A stretch of 64,000 nucleotides of DNA from Trema orientale (lineage: Eukaryota; Streptophyta; Magnoliopsida; Rosales; Cannabaceae), in NCBI GenBank assembly GCA_002914845.1, contig JXTC01000017.1:325431-389430 (forward strand), written 5' to 3'. The translations under genes and the position numbers were made by a program. Below the pieces are notes generated by a model. That model was given only the letters and a program-made list of their open reading frames with translations. It did no database searches and was not told the DNA's origin. Positions 10,711 through 22,739 of this stretch are shown here, in pieces (positions within the stretch are counted from its first letter, which is position 1; the number at the start of each line of letters is the position of its first letter).

Positions 10711-13700
10711 TGGTGGTAAAACAACCAGACCTATCAATCACCCAAGAACACACGCGAAAAAGCCAAAGCAAGAAAGAAACCAACACGAGTTTACTTGGTG
10801 CTAGTTTTCAATGTGAAAACTGTACATTCAAGGTGGGAACTTATCCTAAGTCGAATCTACTATTAACCAAGAAGATTATACCCTCATGTACTATCAAATT
10901 ACAGAGCGAAATTCTCACTACAAGCTACTCTCAGTCCTTTTTATAGTACAATCAAGAATCCCTTAGCTCACAGAATATACTCAATGTTGTAACATGAAAC
11001 AAAAACATCACTTATGTAGCAATATGTGCGATACAACTTCAACTCTCAATAACAACACTTTATTTTTTTTATCTCTTTTCAACAGTGGAACATTGCACCT
11101 TTTTATATAGATAAAAACCTCACGGTTTAAGCCTAAAATCAAGGACTTAGTTGATACATCATAAAGAATTAGTTAGAGTAATTAAGTTGTAGTCTTAACT
11201 AACTCCTATCTAACTTATCATTATAATATACTAACTAACTTAACCAAATTAGTTATCACCACTTGTCAATAATCTCCACCCTAACTCTAGATTTGGTTGT
11301 AGATCTAAACTAGAGGGTTCTACAACTTCTCCAGTCTTTAAGTAGGTAGGATGTTCAGTAAGCTTAAAGCTTCCCTGAACTTACTTACTGAATCACCTTT
11401 ATCAATATATCTGCAGGATTCTCGAGTGTAGAAATCTTCTCTGCTTTAATTTGCCCTTGTGCAATAATATCTCTCACAAAATATAGTCGAACATCTATGT
11501 ATTTTATTCTCTCATGAAATGCACTATTCTTCAAGGATGTATGGCACTTTGTGAATCATAATACACTATCACAATGTGTTCTTTGAAGCCTAGTTCCTTA
11601 GTAATTCTTTGCAGCCACATTCCTTCTTTGATAGCCTCCGTAAGAGCTACATACTCTACCTCCGTTTTAGATAAAGCTAAGATATATTATAGATTAAACT
11701 TTCAATTGATAACATTCCCACCGATTATGTAAACATAACCAGTCAATGATACTCTTTTATCTAGACTGCAGTATAATTTGAATCATAGTAGCCCATCAAG
11801 CTACCAAACGAATATCTGCCCGTTTTGTAAACTATTCCAACATCCAATGTAACCTTTAGATACCCGAGTAGCCATTTTATAGCTTCCCAATGAACTTTTG
11901 CTAGTTTTCTTATAAACCTACTCACCAAATTAATAGCGAAGGCAATATCGGGCCTTGTGCTAATCATGGTATACACTAAGCTCCCAACCACATTGGAATA
12001 TAGAACTTTAGCCATGTATTCTCTTTCTCCATTTGTTAATTCTCCCTTAACTGAACTTATTTTGAAGTGAGCTGCAATTATTATTGCAACATCCTTTGAA
12101 TCATGCATCCTAATTACCTCCAGAACCTTGTTCAAGTATCCTTTCTGAGAAAGTATAAGAATCCCAGTTATTCTATCCCAGCTGTTCTCAGGTCTTTCAT
12201 CTCAAATTCAGTATCCAAGACTTTCTTCAATACCTAAATTTCACATTTATCTCAACAAGCTATAAGTATATCATTTATATAAAGCAGCAAGTAGATGAAC
12301 ATTCCTCTCTTTGTTATTTTGTAATAGACACAATGATCAAAGTCAGACCTCTTAATGTCTTTAGACAATATAAACTCGTCAAATCTTCTATACCACTACC
12401 CAGGAGATTGCTTGACTCTATACAAAGATTTTTGCAATAAGCATACAGATACTTTAGTAAAACTCCCTGGTTCCTCTAACTCATTGGAATCACTAACACT
12501 GAATACATAGGCAATAATATCAACATGAGAAAAATGTGGAGGAGGTTAAATTGTCCTTCTAGGTCTGTCTCTGGACAAGAGATAATCAGTAAGTCTCCTC
12601 AGACTAGGAGCTTGATCTCTTCTTGGTGAATCTGGACGTGTTGTAATACGATCTGTGCTTACAGTTTCTGATGTTGTAACATCGGGTTGATTTGACTGTC
12701 ATGTTGTAATATCAAGCTATAGTGTTTTGCAGCTTCTGTCTGTGATGTTGCAACATCAGGTTCCTCTGCTACTCCGCCTGTAGCTGATTCTCCTTCACTT
12801 TCCAAGTTTGCACCTTTAAAGCTACAATACCTGCAACTTGGCTTTGTGGAATTCTCCATCTCAAACTAGAAAGTATCATTCTGAGACAAATGGTTAATAT
12901 CCAATAAGATAGTTATATAAAGAACATTCTTAATAAAAGTGATATTTCAACTAATAACACATTTTTTATCATCAATTAGCCACATTTTATAATCCTTAAC
13001 ACCTGTTGGATATCCTATTTACATAGATTTGACAGCTCTAGGATTTAATTTTTCTTGACTCTAATGGACATAAGTAATACATTCAAATGGTCTAAGATGC
13101 ATAAAACTAGGTGGGTTTCTTAACCAAACTTCCATTGGTATCTTATAACCTATTACTAATGATAGTAATCTATTTATCAAATAGCATATAATATGTGTTG
13201 TTTCAGCCTAAAATTTTTGAGGCAAACCGGAATTATTAAGCATATACCTAACCTTGTTAAGTATAGTCCTATTCATATGTTCAGCTAACCTGTTTTATTG
13301 GGGAGTATCAAAACATATTCTATGCCTAAAAATACTATTTTAAGCACAATATTGGTTAAACTCACCACTGCAAAATTCTAAACCATTATCAATTCTAAGC
13401 TTTTATATTTTCTTACTAGTTTAGTGCTCTACAAGATTCTTTTATTCTTTAAATTTAGCAAAAGCTTCATTCTTTTGTCTTAAGAAATAAACCTAAACCC
13501 TTTGTGAATAATTATCAACAAAGGAAATGAAATATTGAGCACCATTAAGAGAGAAAAGTATCTAAGAGGGTCCTTATAAATCCGAGTATACATACTCAAG
13601 GATCCCATTTGTGGAGTGAGTAGCCATTACGAATCTCAGCTTGTGAACCTTTCCCAGCATATATGATTCACATAAATTGAGTGTTGAAATCTTCTTTGAG

Positions 13701-15698
13701 TTTAAAATGCCTTATTTGCAGAGTTCTTGTAAACCTCTAATGCTGATGTGACCCAATTGTTTATGCCATATTGTTGTCTGGTCTGATCTTGATTTTGCAA
13801 TATCGGAAGTTGCAGCATTAACAGGAGTCATCTTTAGATCAGGAGTTCTTGTTGCAATAGGAGTCAGGTTCAATGTCTCTGTTGTAACAACAGAAGTCCC
13901 ATTAATAGCTTCGCCCTGCAATATATACAGGCCATGTTTCAATATGCCTTTTAGAACCACCATAGTATCTTTTAACACTTTCATCATCCTATTCTCAAAT
14001 CTGTATGAATATTTACTTGCATCAAGTATTCCAAGTGAAATAAAATTTCTTTGAAGGTTTGGCACTAATCTCACATTTTCTAGTACTTTCTAAGAACCAT
14101 CCTACAGTCTGAATTTTATAGAGCCAATTCTAACGATTTTACAAGCATTGTCGTTCTCTTTGAGAACTTTTCCACTATTTATCTTGCGAAAATCATATAA
14201 TCAGTCCCTTCTTGGCATTATGTGAAAAGTACATCTTGAGTCCATGACCTAATCTTCATGGGGACTCTCTGATGAAATAATAAATACATCAGCCGAGTCA
14301 TACCTATATGAGATATTGGTCGTATTAGCTTGATCTTAATCATTGTTTTTCTTCCTTTCTGGCCAAAATCTCTGAATATGTACATCTTTGTGACAATTCC
14401 AGTAGGTTTTTCTACATTTGGATTGCTTTCTCAACTTCCCTCTCCTTTTTGATTTGTTTCTCTTCTGGGTTCTGCCACGAACTTGCAGACCTTCACCATT
14501 GGAGCATTTCTCAATCTTGATTTCAAGATCACGGGATTTAAGAGCCCCAAGAATGTCATTAAGGGAAAATGATTCTCTACCATACTTGATAGCTGACTTT
14601 AAGTCTTTGTAAGAATAAGACAATGAATTTAAGATGATAATAGCTTGATTTTCATTATTAATTTTCTCATCAACAATAGCCAAACTTACAGTAATCCTCT
14701 TAAAGTCATCAAGATTGTCTTCCAATAATTTTGATTAATTCATCTTAAAATCAAATAATCGTTCCTTAAGATAGATATATCTTATTTGAGAGAGTTTTAG
14801 TCAAGTAGAGAGTATTAAGTTTAGACCAGACCTTCGTAACCGTGTCTTCTTCGTCAACTTACTGCAACACATTATCCGCCATATTCAATATCAGCAAGCT
14901 AAATGCCGTTTTGAGAAGCTCTTCCTTCTCCGATGGGTTCATAGTTTCCGACAAATCCAAAGTATCCTCAAGAGCTTTCGCACACTTGTTCTAAACGAGC
15001 ATAACCTTCATCTTCTTCTTTCATATGTTGAAATCATCCCTTTTTCCACTGAACTTTTCGATCTCTACCTTCGTAGTACCCATATTTGAATCTTGTTTTT
15101 GAAATCAGCAACTTTGGCTCGGATTAATCTTTCTCAGAGTCTCGACAACATAGCTCCGATATCACTTGTTGGTCAAACAACCAAACCAATCAATTACCCA
15201 AAAACACATGTGGAAAAACCAGGCGAGAAAGAAATCAACACGAGTTTACTTAGTTCCAGTTTTCAATATGAGAAATGTACATCCAAGATAGGGAACTTGT
15301 CCCTTGTTGAATCCACTATCAACCAAGAAGATTATACCCTCATCTACTCTCAAATTACAGAGCAAGATTCTCACTACAAGCTACTCTGATGCCTCTCAGT
15401 AGTATAATCACAAATCCCTTAGCTCACAAAATACAATGTTGCAACATGAAATAGAGAAATCACTTATATTGCAATATGTGCAATACAACTTCAGCTCTTA
15501 ATAACAACATTCTATTTTTCATCTCTTTTCAATGGTGAAATGGAGCACTTATTTATATAGATAAAATCCTAATGCTTTAAGCCTAAAATCAAGGATTTAG
15601 TTGATACATCATCAAGAATTAGTTAGTATAATTAAGCTGTTGTCTCAACTAACTTTTAACTAACTTGCTGTTGTAATATACCAACTAACTTAACCAAA
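10711..15698 (-). mobile_element. Ty1/copia LTR retrotransposon fossil, minus strand
   Basis: LTR copies lie at about 10711-11268 (3' side) and 15167-15698 (5' side). Both contain AACACGAGTTTACTT and ACCAAGAAGATTATACCCTC. A tRNA-Met-like primer site sits at about 15153-15164 and a purine tract (complement of ATCTCCACCCT) borders the left LTR. Minus-strand coding remnants run gag (14336-14725, zinc-knuckle end), gag-pre-integrase (13712-14074, IWHKQLGHIS) and the end of RT into RNase H (11761-12135, GSLVYTMISTRPDIAFA). It is broken, with many interruptions. By eye the LTRs differ by roughly 15% over 120 bases, so it is old (several million years). Confidence 0.9.
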
Positions 15699-18600
15699 TA
15701 TTTTCTATTCTTTTTCTCTTCCTGTCAACTTTTAAAACCCTAAATTATCCAACCTTAACTCATCCTTCACGTTGGGTTTGCAAATCAATGCTTGTCGTTT
15801 TTGTTTGTTTGTTTTCATTTTAATGTTTTTTGCTTTTTGTTTTTTGTTTTTTGTTGTTTTTGTTTTTTTTTTTGTTTTTTATTTTTTGTTTTGTTTTTAT
15901 TTCAAACTTTGGTAAACGGTAGTTAAATTCTGACCGTGTCTGAAAAACACAAAATTAACTTAGTGGAAGGCTTAGTAATAGTAATCATTTTCGTTACGAT
16001 ATGTATCTTGCACGTCTCAGTGTATTAGGTTGAAATTAAGAACAAAGCTAATTACAACTTGGAATTTTATATAGAATAAATCCAGCCTATTATATACGGG
16101 TCATGCTAACTTAAAACTAATGTAATTCCAACCTAAATCTAACTTTTCTTTCAACAATTACCACTTTCAACTCCTTTACAAATATAATAATCACAAGACT
16201 TTTGATCTTTCTGAGCTAAAAATATGCAGATATATATATATATATTGCTTAAACGTGCTTCAATGTAACCACTCCCATGTTTGGTATTTACTACTATATA
16301 GTATATGATGAAATAAACAAAATTAATAAAAAGTAAACAAGAGAAATTAATTAGTATAATATTTCATTTTATTGACTTTGGTAACCCAAGGATTAGATAT
16401 GTCTAATAATCAAGAACCATGATGGAGAGTAAGAATAGTACTTTCTCTAGATTATAGCAATCATAAAAGGGTGCACAAGTGAAACAATTTGTCATATTCA
16501 ACTGAGAAAGTGTTTTTTGTCACGTAGCTTTTTTGCCAGTGTGTGTTTGTAACAGTATTATAATGAATCTTTTATGTTTATTCTCTTGATTCTGGAACAC
16601 TGTCGTTTTGAGAAAGTCTTCAGACTAAATCTAAAAGCGTTGTAATAGCGCGTGGATAATGAATGCGCGAGTGAAAGTCAAGGTCAAGTCTAACTAAAGA
16701 GCTAAGTTGGTATACTTGGGCTCGGTCCAATTTGGACCTAATATGTAAAGCTTGGTATGCAGAAGCTATTCTCCCTGGAGTAATTTGAGATTAAATGACT
16801 TTTTTCATGATGATTTTTTAGGATTAACCATAATAATTTTGAATTTTTAATACCAGTAATTTGTAATAAAAATGATCGCTCATATATAAAATGACCATCG
16901 ATCATACAACAATAAAAATGAGGACTAGTCTTAAAAAAATACATTATAAAAAATCGTCCTAAAAATGTCATTAGAATTCGAAAGACGCTCTTAATCCAAT
17001 CCATTCCCTCCCCTCTTTTTTTTTCTTTTCTCTTTTCTTTTTAGGGAGACTCTCTAGAACTTCTGGAGAAGCATCTAGAACCTTTGTGTCTGAATTCGGG
17101 GAAGACTATATCATCAATATTTATACTAAAGGTTTTTTTTTTTTTTTCCCCTCAATAATAAGATAATACGAAGTTCTAGGTGAATTGATTGTATTATCAT
17201 TATTATTTGTTTTTTTTGTGAAGGGAGATGAACTAAAATGTAAATATTTTGATATTCGTATGAGATCAATTCTTGGTACAAAAACAGGGACAAGCTGAGT
17301 TTTCTTTTTCTATTGTTAACAACAATAACTCGAAGCTTTTCTTTATTATGTATTTTATTAATTGGTTTCTTAAGTTACTCTTCATTGTGTTTTGGAATAA
17401 ACATTTTTCGTGCCAATATTAGTCTCATAATAATAGTAATAAAATAATGAGTGTTAGTTTGGAATTGACATTTGAAACTGCATTTTGTCGGGGGGCTGGA
17501 TGGAGTTTTCGTTTGTGGGGCCATATTTGTTGTTGTTGTTTTTTTTTTTTTTTTTTTTCTCTCTAGTTTTGGCTTTCCTAATAATTTTTAATTTCAGATT
17601 TTCGATATTGACCTAATTGCTTTTAAGTATTTAGTTTTCTGTTTTTGTGGGTTTTTTTTTTTTTAATTGCGTGCATATAAATATTTATCTACATGCTTCA
17701 TAGAGGAATCTCAGCAGTTTTCACATTTTATAAATCAGGAACTAATCATGGCAAATGATTATGATCGAATGAGGTTGTCATTCATGTGCCTCTGGTTAAT
17801 TAATAGGAAATTATAATGTACCAATCTAATTTGGGAAAGATTCCATTTTTTTTTTTTATAAAAAAAATCTATCTCTGCTGTCATTATAAATGATTACATG
17901 AAAGCTTTATCCATATACTTGTTAAATTATCAAGTAGGGCCGAGACTCGAGAGATAATTACTCTAGTCTTAATGAAGGAATCGTAATTATAAGGAAGTCG
18001 TAGTTAGTAATTTTATGTATAGTAGTATAAGTATTCATACATACTTTTAAGTTATACAATTGAGTTACGTATCTCTCGTCAAATGTTGCTATGTTTTTCA
18101 CTGAAAGCATAATGCACCCATAACGCACAAGTATTTCAGGCATATAAAATAATTTTCAACTATTTCATAGTGCACTTTTTTTGTTTGGTTATTGTTTGTC
18201 ATGTTTTAATACTTTTATTGGAATTATTATTGAATATCTATTTTATTGAAAATTAAATAGTACATTAAATTTTTTACTAATCAAATTATAAAATGAAAAC
18301 TGAAATATTTATTTTATAAAAAATTACAAATTTTACTAGCTTATTTGTATAAACATAGTTTAAAGAGAAATTAACATGAATAATAGTAATTTGGATTAAA
18401 ATGATTTTCTTAATTAAGGAACATTTTGAAAACTGATTTTCTTAGTATTGTCACACTGTTTTGTGACGGAAGTCACACTACTTTTGACCATAAAAAAAAA
18501 CATAATTTTAATCACAGAATAATGTGATATTCTCCTAGAAGAGTCATTTTTCGAAATATCTCTGAAAAAATATTTTAATTGATAATACTCATATTCAGGT

Positions 18601-20212
18601 CCATTTTCCATAAATTTATGAACTTTTATAATGTACACTTATTCTTATGCCGAAATTATATGAATTTTTCATATTAAAAAAAATAATATTTGAATTATAC
18701 ATATCCATATATACCATTATAGCCCGTTAATTCTTGTCCCATATCTTAGTGCCCCAGTAAAGTAATTAAAAAAGTTCTCTTCTTTCGTTAATTAATCTTA
18801 TAGGAAATGTCAATTTGTATATTGTCTTTGCAATATTATTGCAGGAGATCATTAAAGTATACATGACTAGCTATATATACACATGTTGTTGGTTGCATAA
18901 ATGATGCTATTATTAATTAATCATTCACGCCCAAAAATGGGTTTTGGTTTAACTCTTATTATAAGGGTCGGTTACTGAAAAATTTTAATCAGAAAACTAC
19001 ATCTTTATTAACATATATATAAACGCTACGATTATCTAAATCAAAATAGGTTTTGGTTTTACTCTTAATGATTTTGCCGATCCATGAGTTTTTATAAGGG
19101 GTTCTTATCCAAGTGGATGAATTTCAGGTCATTATTTGAAAAATATCCTTTTTTCAAATACTATTAAAACAAAGCTGAATTTTTGAATTTTTTAAAAAAA
19201 TGGGAAAATAAATCAATTTTTATAAGAAATATATCAATATCAAACACTATCAAAATTGATATATTGTTGATATACTAATAAAAAATTAATATAATAAATA
19301 TAAAATTGATATACATATAAAATTAATATATCTTATCCAAAATTGATCTATTACAAAACAGTTATTTAGCAAAACAAAATAAATTAAAAACGGCCATTTT
19401 TTAAATTGACGTGGAAAAAAGAACATTTCTAACAAATACGCTTTTTATTTTCCGTGCTTAACCTCTCTATTTGGAATAATTATTTTATTGCTTTCTATTT
19501 TTAGCAAAACTTGTTAGAAAGGCTACGATTTATTTTAAAATTCGTTTAGTTAATTTTCTCAAATTCTTTTATCAGTTAGTTACAAATATCTTCCTTCTCC
19601 TAATACATACTTAATTTCCATTCCATAAAAAACAATTATTTCCAAAATTTATTTAACTAAGTATATATATGAATATAAACATTTTTCATACATTTTTTTC
19701 GCTAATATATTTAAATGTAGCTCTATAATTAATTTTAATCGAATATATACTATTTTCCCTTTGATATTAGATCCAACATCTCTTTTAAATAAAAGCTTAT
19801 AAGGAAAAATCGATTAACAAAAGTTGTAGCCTTGTGTAGGCATTAAAAAGTCAGATATCAACAAAAGAAAAAAGAGAAAAATAAAAAATAGAAACCTAAG
19901 AAAAGTCAACTCAATTATAATATGTATTAATTCCTTCAATAACTATTTTCTATAGTAGCGACGACATATATAGTCTGACAATGTTCTCCCTTATTTTTAG
20001 AGGATAATCTTTCCTTATTACTTGAATATTGCAAATTGAAATTAAATAAAACTATAGATATTATTCTAAAGTTAAAGTTTATGATCATGAACTGTCACAA
20101 GTACAATTTATCTGGCGGCAGATCAACGACTTTAGATGCTGAATACTAAGTATTAACCATACCGTTCATTAAGTGACTTTTTGCAACTTTTTCATTATTT
20201 GAATGAATATTG
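15699..20212. other. Gene-poor intergenic stretch
   Basis: T/GT-rich simple sequence at 15810-15905, a TA run at 16230-16245, a pyrimidine-rich patch at 17010-17045 and T-runs near 17130 and 17535. Minus frames at 16738-17004 (88 residues) and 18414-18638 (74 residues) have no motif, splice support or promoter I can see. No gene is supported. Confidence 0.45.
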
Positions 20213-20559
20213 GATAATATCACTTATATTTTGACATTTTGTTCAGTTTGTACATTATATTTTGGTTATTATTAACATTGACTCTTAATATTAATATTTG
20301 TTATAAATTTATATCCTAACACTAATTTCGAGCCGTTAATTTACTAAGATAATTTAATAAACTTATTCTCGGATCAGTTTTTATATAGTTTATTTTTGAT
20401 TTTTTAAACAGTATTCTAGTAAATTAACTGAAAAATTAATGTCAGAGTATAAATTTGTAACAGATTTCAAATCTCAATGCTGATACTAATCAAAACACAA
20501 GGTACAATTTGAACAAAATATCAAACTACAAGATATAAAAGTGATATTATCCCTTAATT
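20213..20559. mobile_element. Fold-back MITE (family FB1), 347 bp
   Basis: Starts ATAATATCACTTATATTTTG and ends with the inverted arm GTGATATTATCCC plus about 6 bases. The two halves are inverted copies, each with landmarks such as ATTAACATTGACTC or its counterpart and ATTCTCGGAT near the centre. The 9 bp word TGAATATTG flanks it at 20204-20212 and 20560-20568. A 9 bp duplication would suit a Mutator-type MITE. Confidence 0.65.
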
Positions 20560-21360
20560 TGAATATTGACTCAATTGCCTTCATGAAAGAGGATGATTTT
20601 TTTTTTCTTTCTAAAATTCAATTAGAAACAGAAATATGCTGAGTATTGAGTTCGTTTCTGGTTTTATTTTTCCTTTGAAGTGAAAAAAGAAGTGGGGAGC
20701 TTCTCAACATAAGCTTTTAAAAAATAAAAAATCTCTACATTGATACATTCTTTTCTTCTTTACACAAAAGTATATATAGTAAAACATATTTATGATGCTA
20801 TATATGTAATTATTCATGATGTAGTAGGTAGAAAATATATGAAAACTATAACTGGAAAACTGAAATGTAATAATTAAATGAGGCAGCTTGAAAGAAAATA
20901 ATGAGACAGATAAGGAATTAATACTCATCAATTGAGAAGTTCTGTTTCAGATAACAATATAAATTATATGATAAAAAATTGCATCCAAAAGGATTTTTGT
21001 ACATAATATACATATCATCATCATTCATCATGATCATCATGATTATAAGAAATATAGTTAAGCTGCTAAAGTATTCCATTTTTTTATTAAATGGCTAAAG
21101 TATTCCATCAATAATGGCCCACAAAAATTGAAATGAACAAAGAAAAAGGCAGAAATTAAAGACAAACCCCAGTATAAGAATTAATTGTCAACTTGCAGTT
21201 GTTTCCCCACCTAAAAGAAGATTGAATTTCCACTTAGGCCCTCCTCTTAAATTATTCTTTTTTCTTGAACAACCATGAATGAAATTAAAAAGAAAATTTA
21301 AAAATAAAAATTGAAATCTCTACCTCATTTTCTTGTAACCTAAAATGAAAAATTAAAAGT
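20560..21360. other. 3' flank of the VQ gene
   Basis: Includes the inferred 3' UTR of the minus-strand VQ gene just left of 21361 and a CAT/ATG-rich palindromic patch at 21010-21045. The 75-codon minus frame at 20704-20931 is low-complexity and not supported. Confidence 0.4.
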
Positions 21361-22281
21361 CTACAAATTATTATCTGAGAAAATATTGTTGAATAAGAAG
21401 TCTATGGATGGAGTATTTGGAGAAGTCATCCGAGGAGAAACGAAGTAAGAAGCTGGACTAGGCATCATGAAACTACCTTGATCAATATTGAAATTCCGGT
21501 TCCCTTGAAGTACAGGGCTCAGATCATGGAAGAAGCTATCGGACGGCGGAGAGAAGAAGTTGGGAGGAATCGGCGGAAGCGAAGCCGGTCCCGGCGACAA
21601 GATCCCCGAAAACAAACCCTTATTAGTACTCTCCACCCCATATTGATGATCATCACGATTGTGATCATGATCCACCTCCATTAATCTTGACTCCAAAACA
21701 TGACTAGTACTAATAGTACTATTACTCCCATAATATGGATGATGGATATGATAATCATTTCCGTTATTCTTGTTGAAAATATTACCACTTTTCAATTTCC
21801 CTTGTGGAGATTTTGCCTTCTCTATCGTCGCGTAACGCGCCGCCGGCGATATTTCCCCGCCTCCTCCCATGCCGCTGAGGTGGCTACCGTACAAATTAGG
21901 GTTAGTAGCAGTGGTAATAGTAGAACTTGTAGAATAATTAGTAGATGTTGAAGTCATGTTATTTGCAGCACTAATAGTACGACTGCTGGTGGCAGTGGCG
22001 TCCACCGAGTCGGCCGCCGCACCGAACGTCGACGAGGACAAACCGGTGAGTCGTTGCACTAGGTTCATGAAGTCGCTAGGGTTTGTATGGATGATCTTAG
22101 GGGAGACGGTGTAGATTATGACCGGCTGGCGGGGCGGGTGAGCCTGCGGTTGCGACGGTTGTGGGGCCACCGGAGGTTTTCTTATCTTGTGGGAATCTTT
22201 GTGAATCTTGAGAGGTGTCGGACGTGGGCCCTGGAGCTCTTTTCTCGGTGATTTTCCCGGCGGATAGTCCGACGGGTCCAT
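21361..22281 (-). CDS. MKS1: VQ-motif protein, MKS1-like, 306 residues, intronless
   Basis: Residues 71-80, FMNLVQRLTG, are the VQ core (FxxxVQxLTG). It is preceded by PVIIYTVSPKIIHTNPSD. Residues 18-37 (GPRPTPLK, KDSHKIRKPP) match the conserved N-terminal basic block of MKS1, the MAP kinase 4 substrate that binds WRKY25/WRKY33 in the nucleus. The start MDPSDY also fits MKS1. Many SP/TP sites (SPGP, FSPPSD, DLSPVL, SPRMTSPNTP) are candidate MAP kinase targets, and the C-terminus ends in an acidic-aromatic IDFLFNNIF block. The single exon is usual for the family. The protein is longer than I recall for Arabidopsis MKS1 (about 220), from Ser/Thr- and Asn/His-rich inserts. Ortholog status among MKS1-like VQ paralogs is not proven. 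Confidence 0.88.
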   Translation of the reverse strand: MDPSDYPPGKSPRKELQGPRPTPLKIHKDSHKIRKPPVAPQPSQPQAHPPRQPVIIYTVSPKIIHTNPSDFMNLVQRLTGLSSSTFGAAADSVDATATSSRTISAANNMTSTSTNYSTSSTITTATNPNLYGSHLSGMGGGGEISPAARYATIEKAKSPQGKLKSGNIFNKNNGNDYHIHHPYYGSNSTISTSHVLESRLMEVDHDHNRDDHQYGVESTNKGLFSGILSPGPASLPPIPPNFFSPPSDSFFHDLSPVLQGNRNFNIDQGSFMMPSPASYFVSPRMTSPNTPSIDFLFNNIFSDNNL

Positions 22282-22416
22282 GTCGATGTGATCGGACGGT
22301 CGTCGTAGGTGAAGAACTGATCAAGAAAGGAGGAGGAGGAGGAGTTGCAGCTGAGGTTGATAATGATGATGATAATAATAAAGGCATTATTAGTGTAATT
22401 TGCTTAGGTTAAGGGT

Positions 22417-22427
22417 TATTATATAAC
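22417..22427 (-). promoter_or_regulatory. TATA box of the VQ gene
   Basis: GTTATATAATAA on the minus strand lies about 140 bases upstream of the ATG, predicting a leader of about 110 bases. Confidence 0.5.
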
Positions 22428-22455
22428 ACCTGACATAAAATATTTAAAGAGAGCA

Positions 22456-22461
22456 GGTCAA
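22456..22461 (-). promoter_or_regulatory. W-box TTGACC upstream of the VQ gene
   Basis: GGTCAA on the plus strand gives TTGACC towards the gene, a WRKY-binding core. It lies just upstream of the TATA box, at about -175 from the ATG. Confidence 0.4.
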
Positions 22462-22700
22462 TGAAATGGAAAAGATTATTTTAATAACGAAGAAAAATTA
22501 GAAAGGAAAAAAGAAAATGATATAATAATAGTAATAATAATAAAAATTTTGGCTACTTGTTGAAGTGATATTTTGGTAGAGGGTGTTGCTATATACAAAG
22601 AGTGTGGCCGGTTTCGTGGTGATATGGTTGTTTGAACATGTCTATAGCAGTCCTTAAATTGAAATATTAATATTTAGATGGAAGTTGGAAAGGGTCATGT

Positions 22701-22730
22701 GCCACGTCAGAGGTTGAGATGCTGACGTAG
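22701..22730 (-). promoter_or_regulatory. Paired TGACG motifs (as-1-like), one inside a G-box-type ACGT core
   Basis: GCCACGTCAG and GCTGACGTAG place two TGACG cores in inverted orientation with 13 bases between them, about 430 bases upstream of the VQ ATG. TGACG pairs bind TGA-type bZIP factors in salicylate-responsive promoters, and CCACGTCA also resembles an ABRE/G-box half. Function is inferred. Confidence 0.4.
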
Positions 22731-22739
22731 CACTACAGG

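Noticed and set aside
22215-22412. 65-residue plus-strand ORF over the start of the VQ gene
   Set aside because: It is antisense to the VQ coding start and GC-rich leader. No independent signal.
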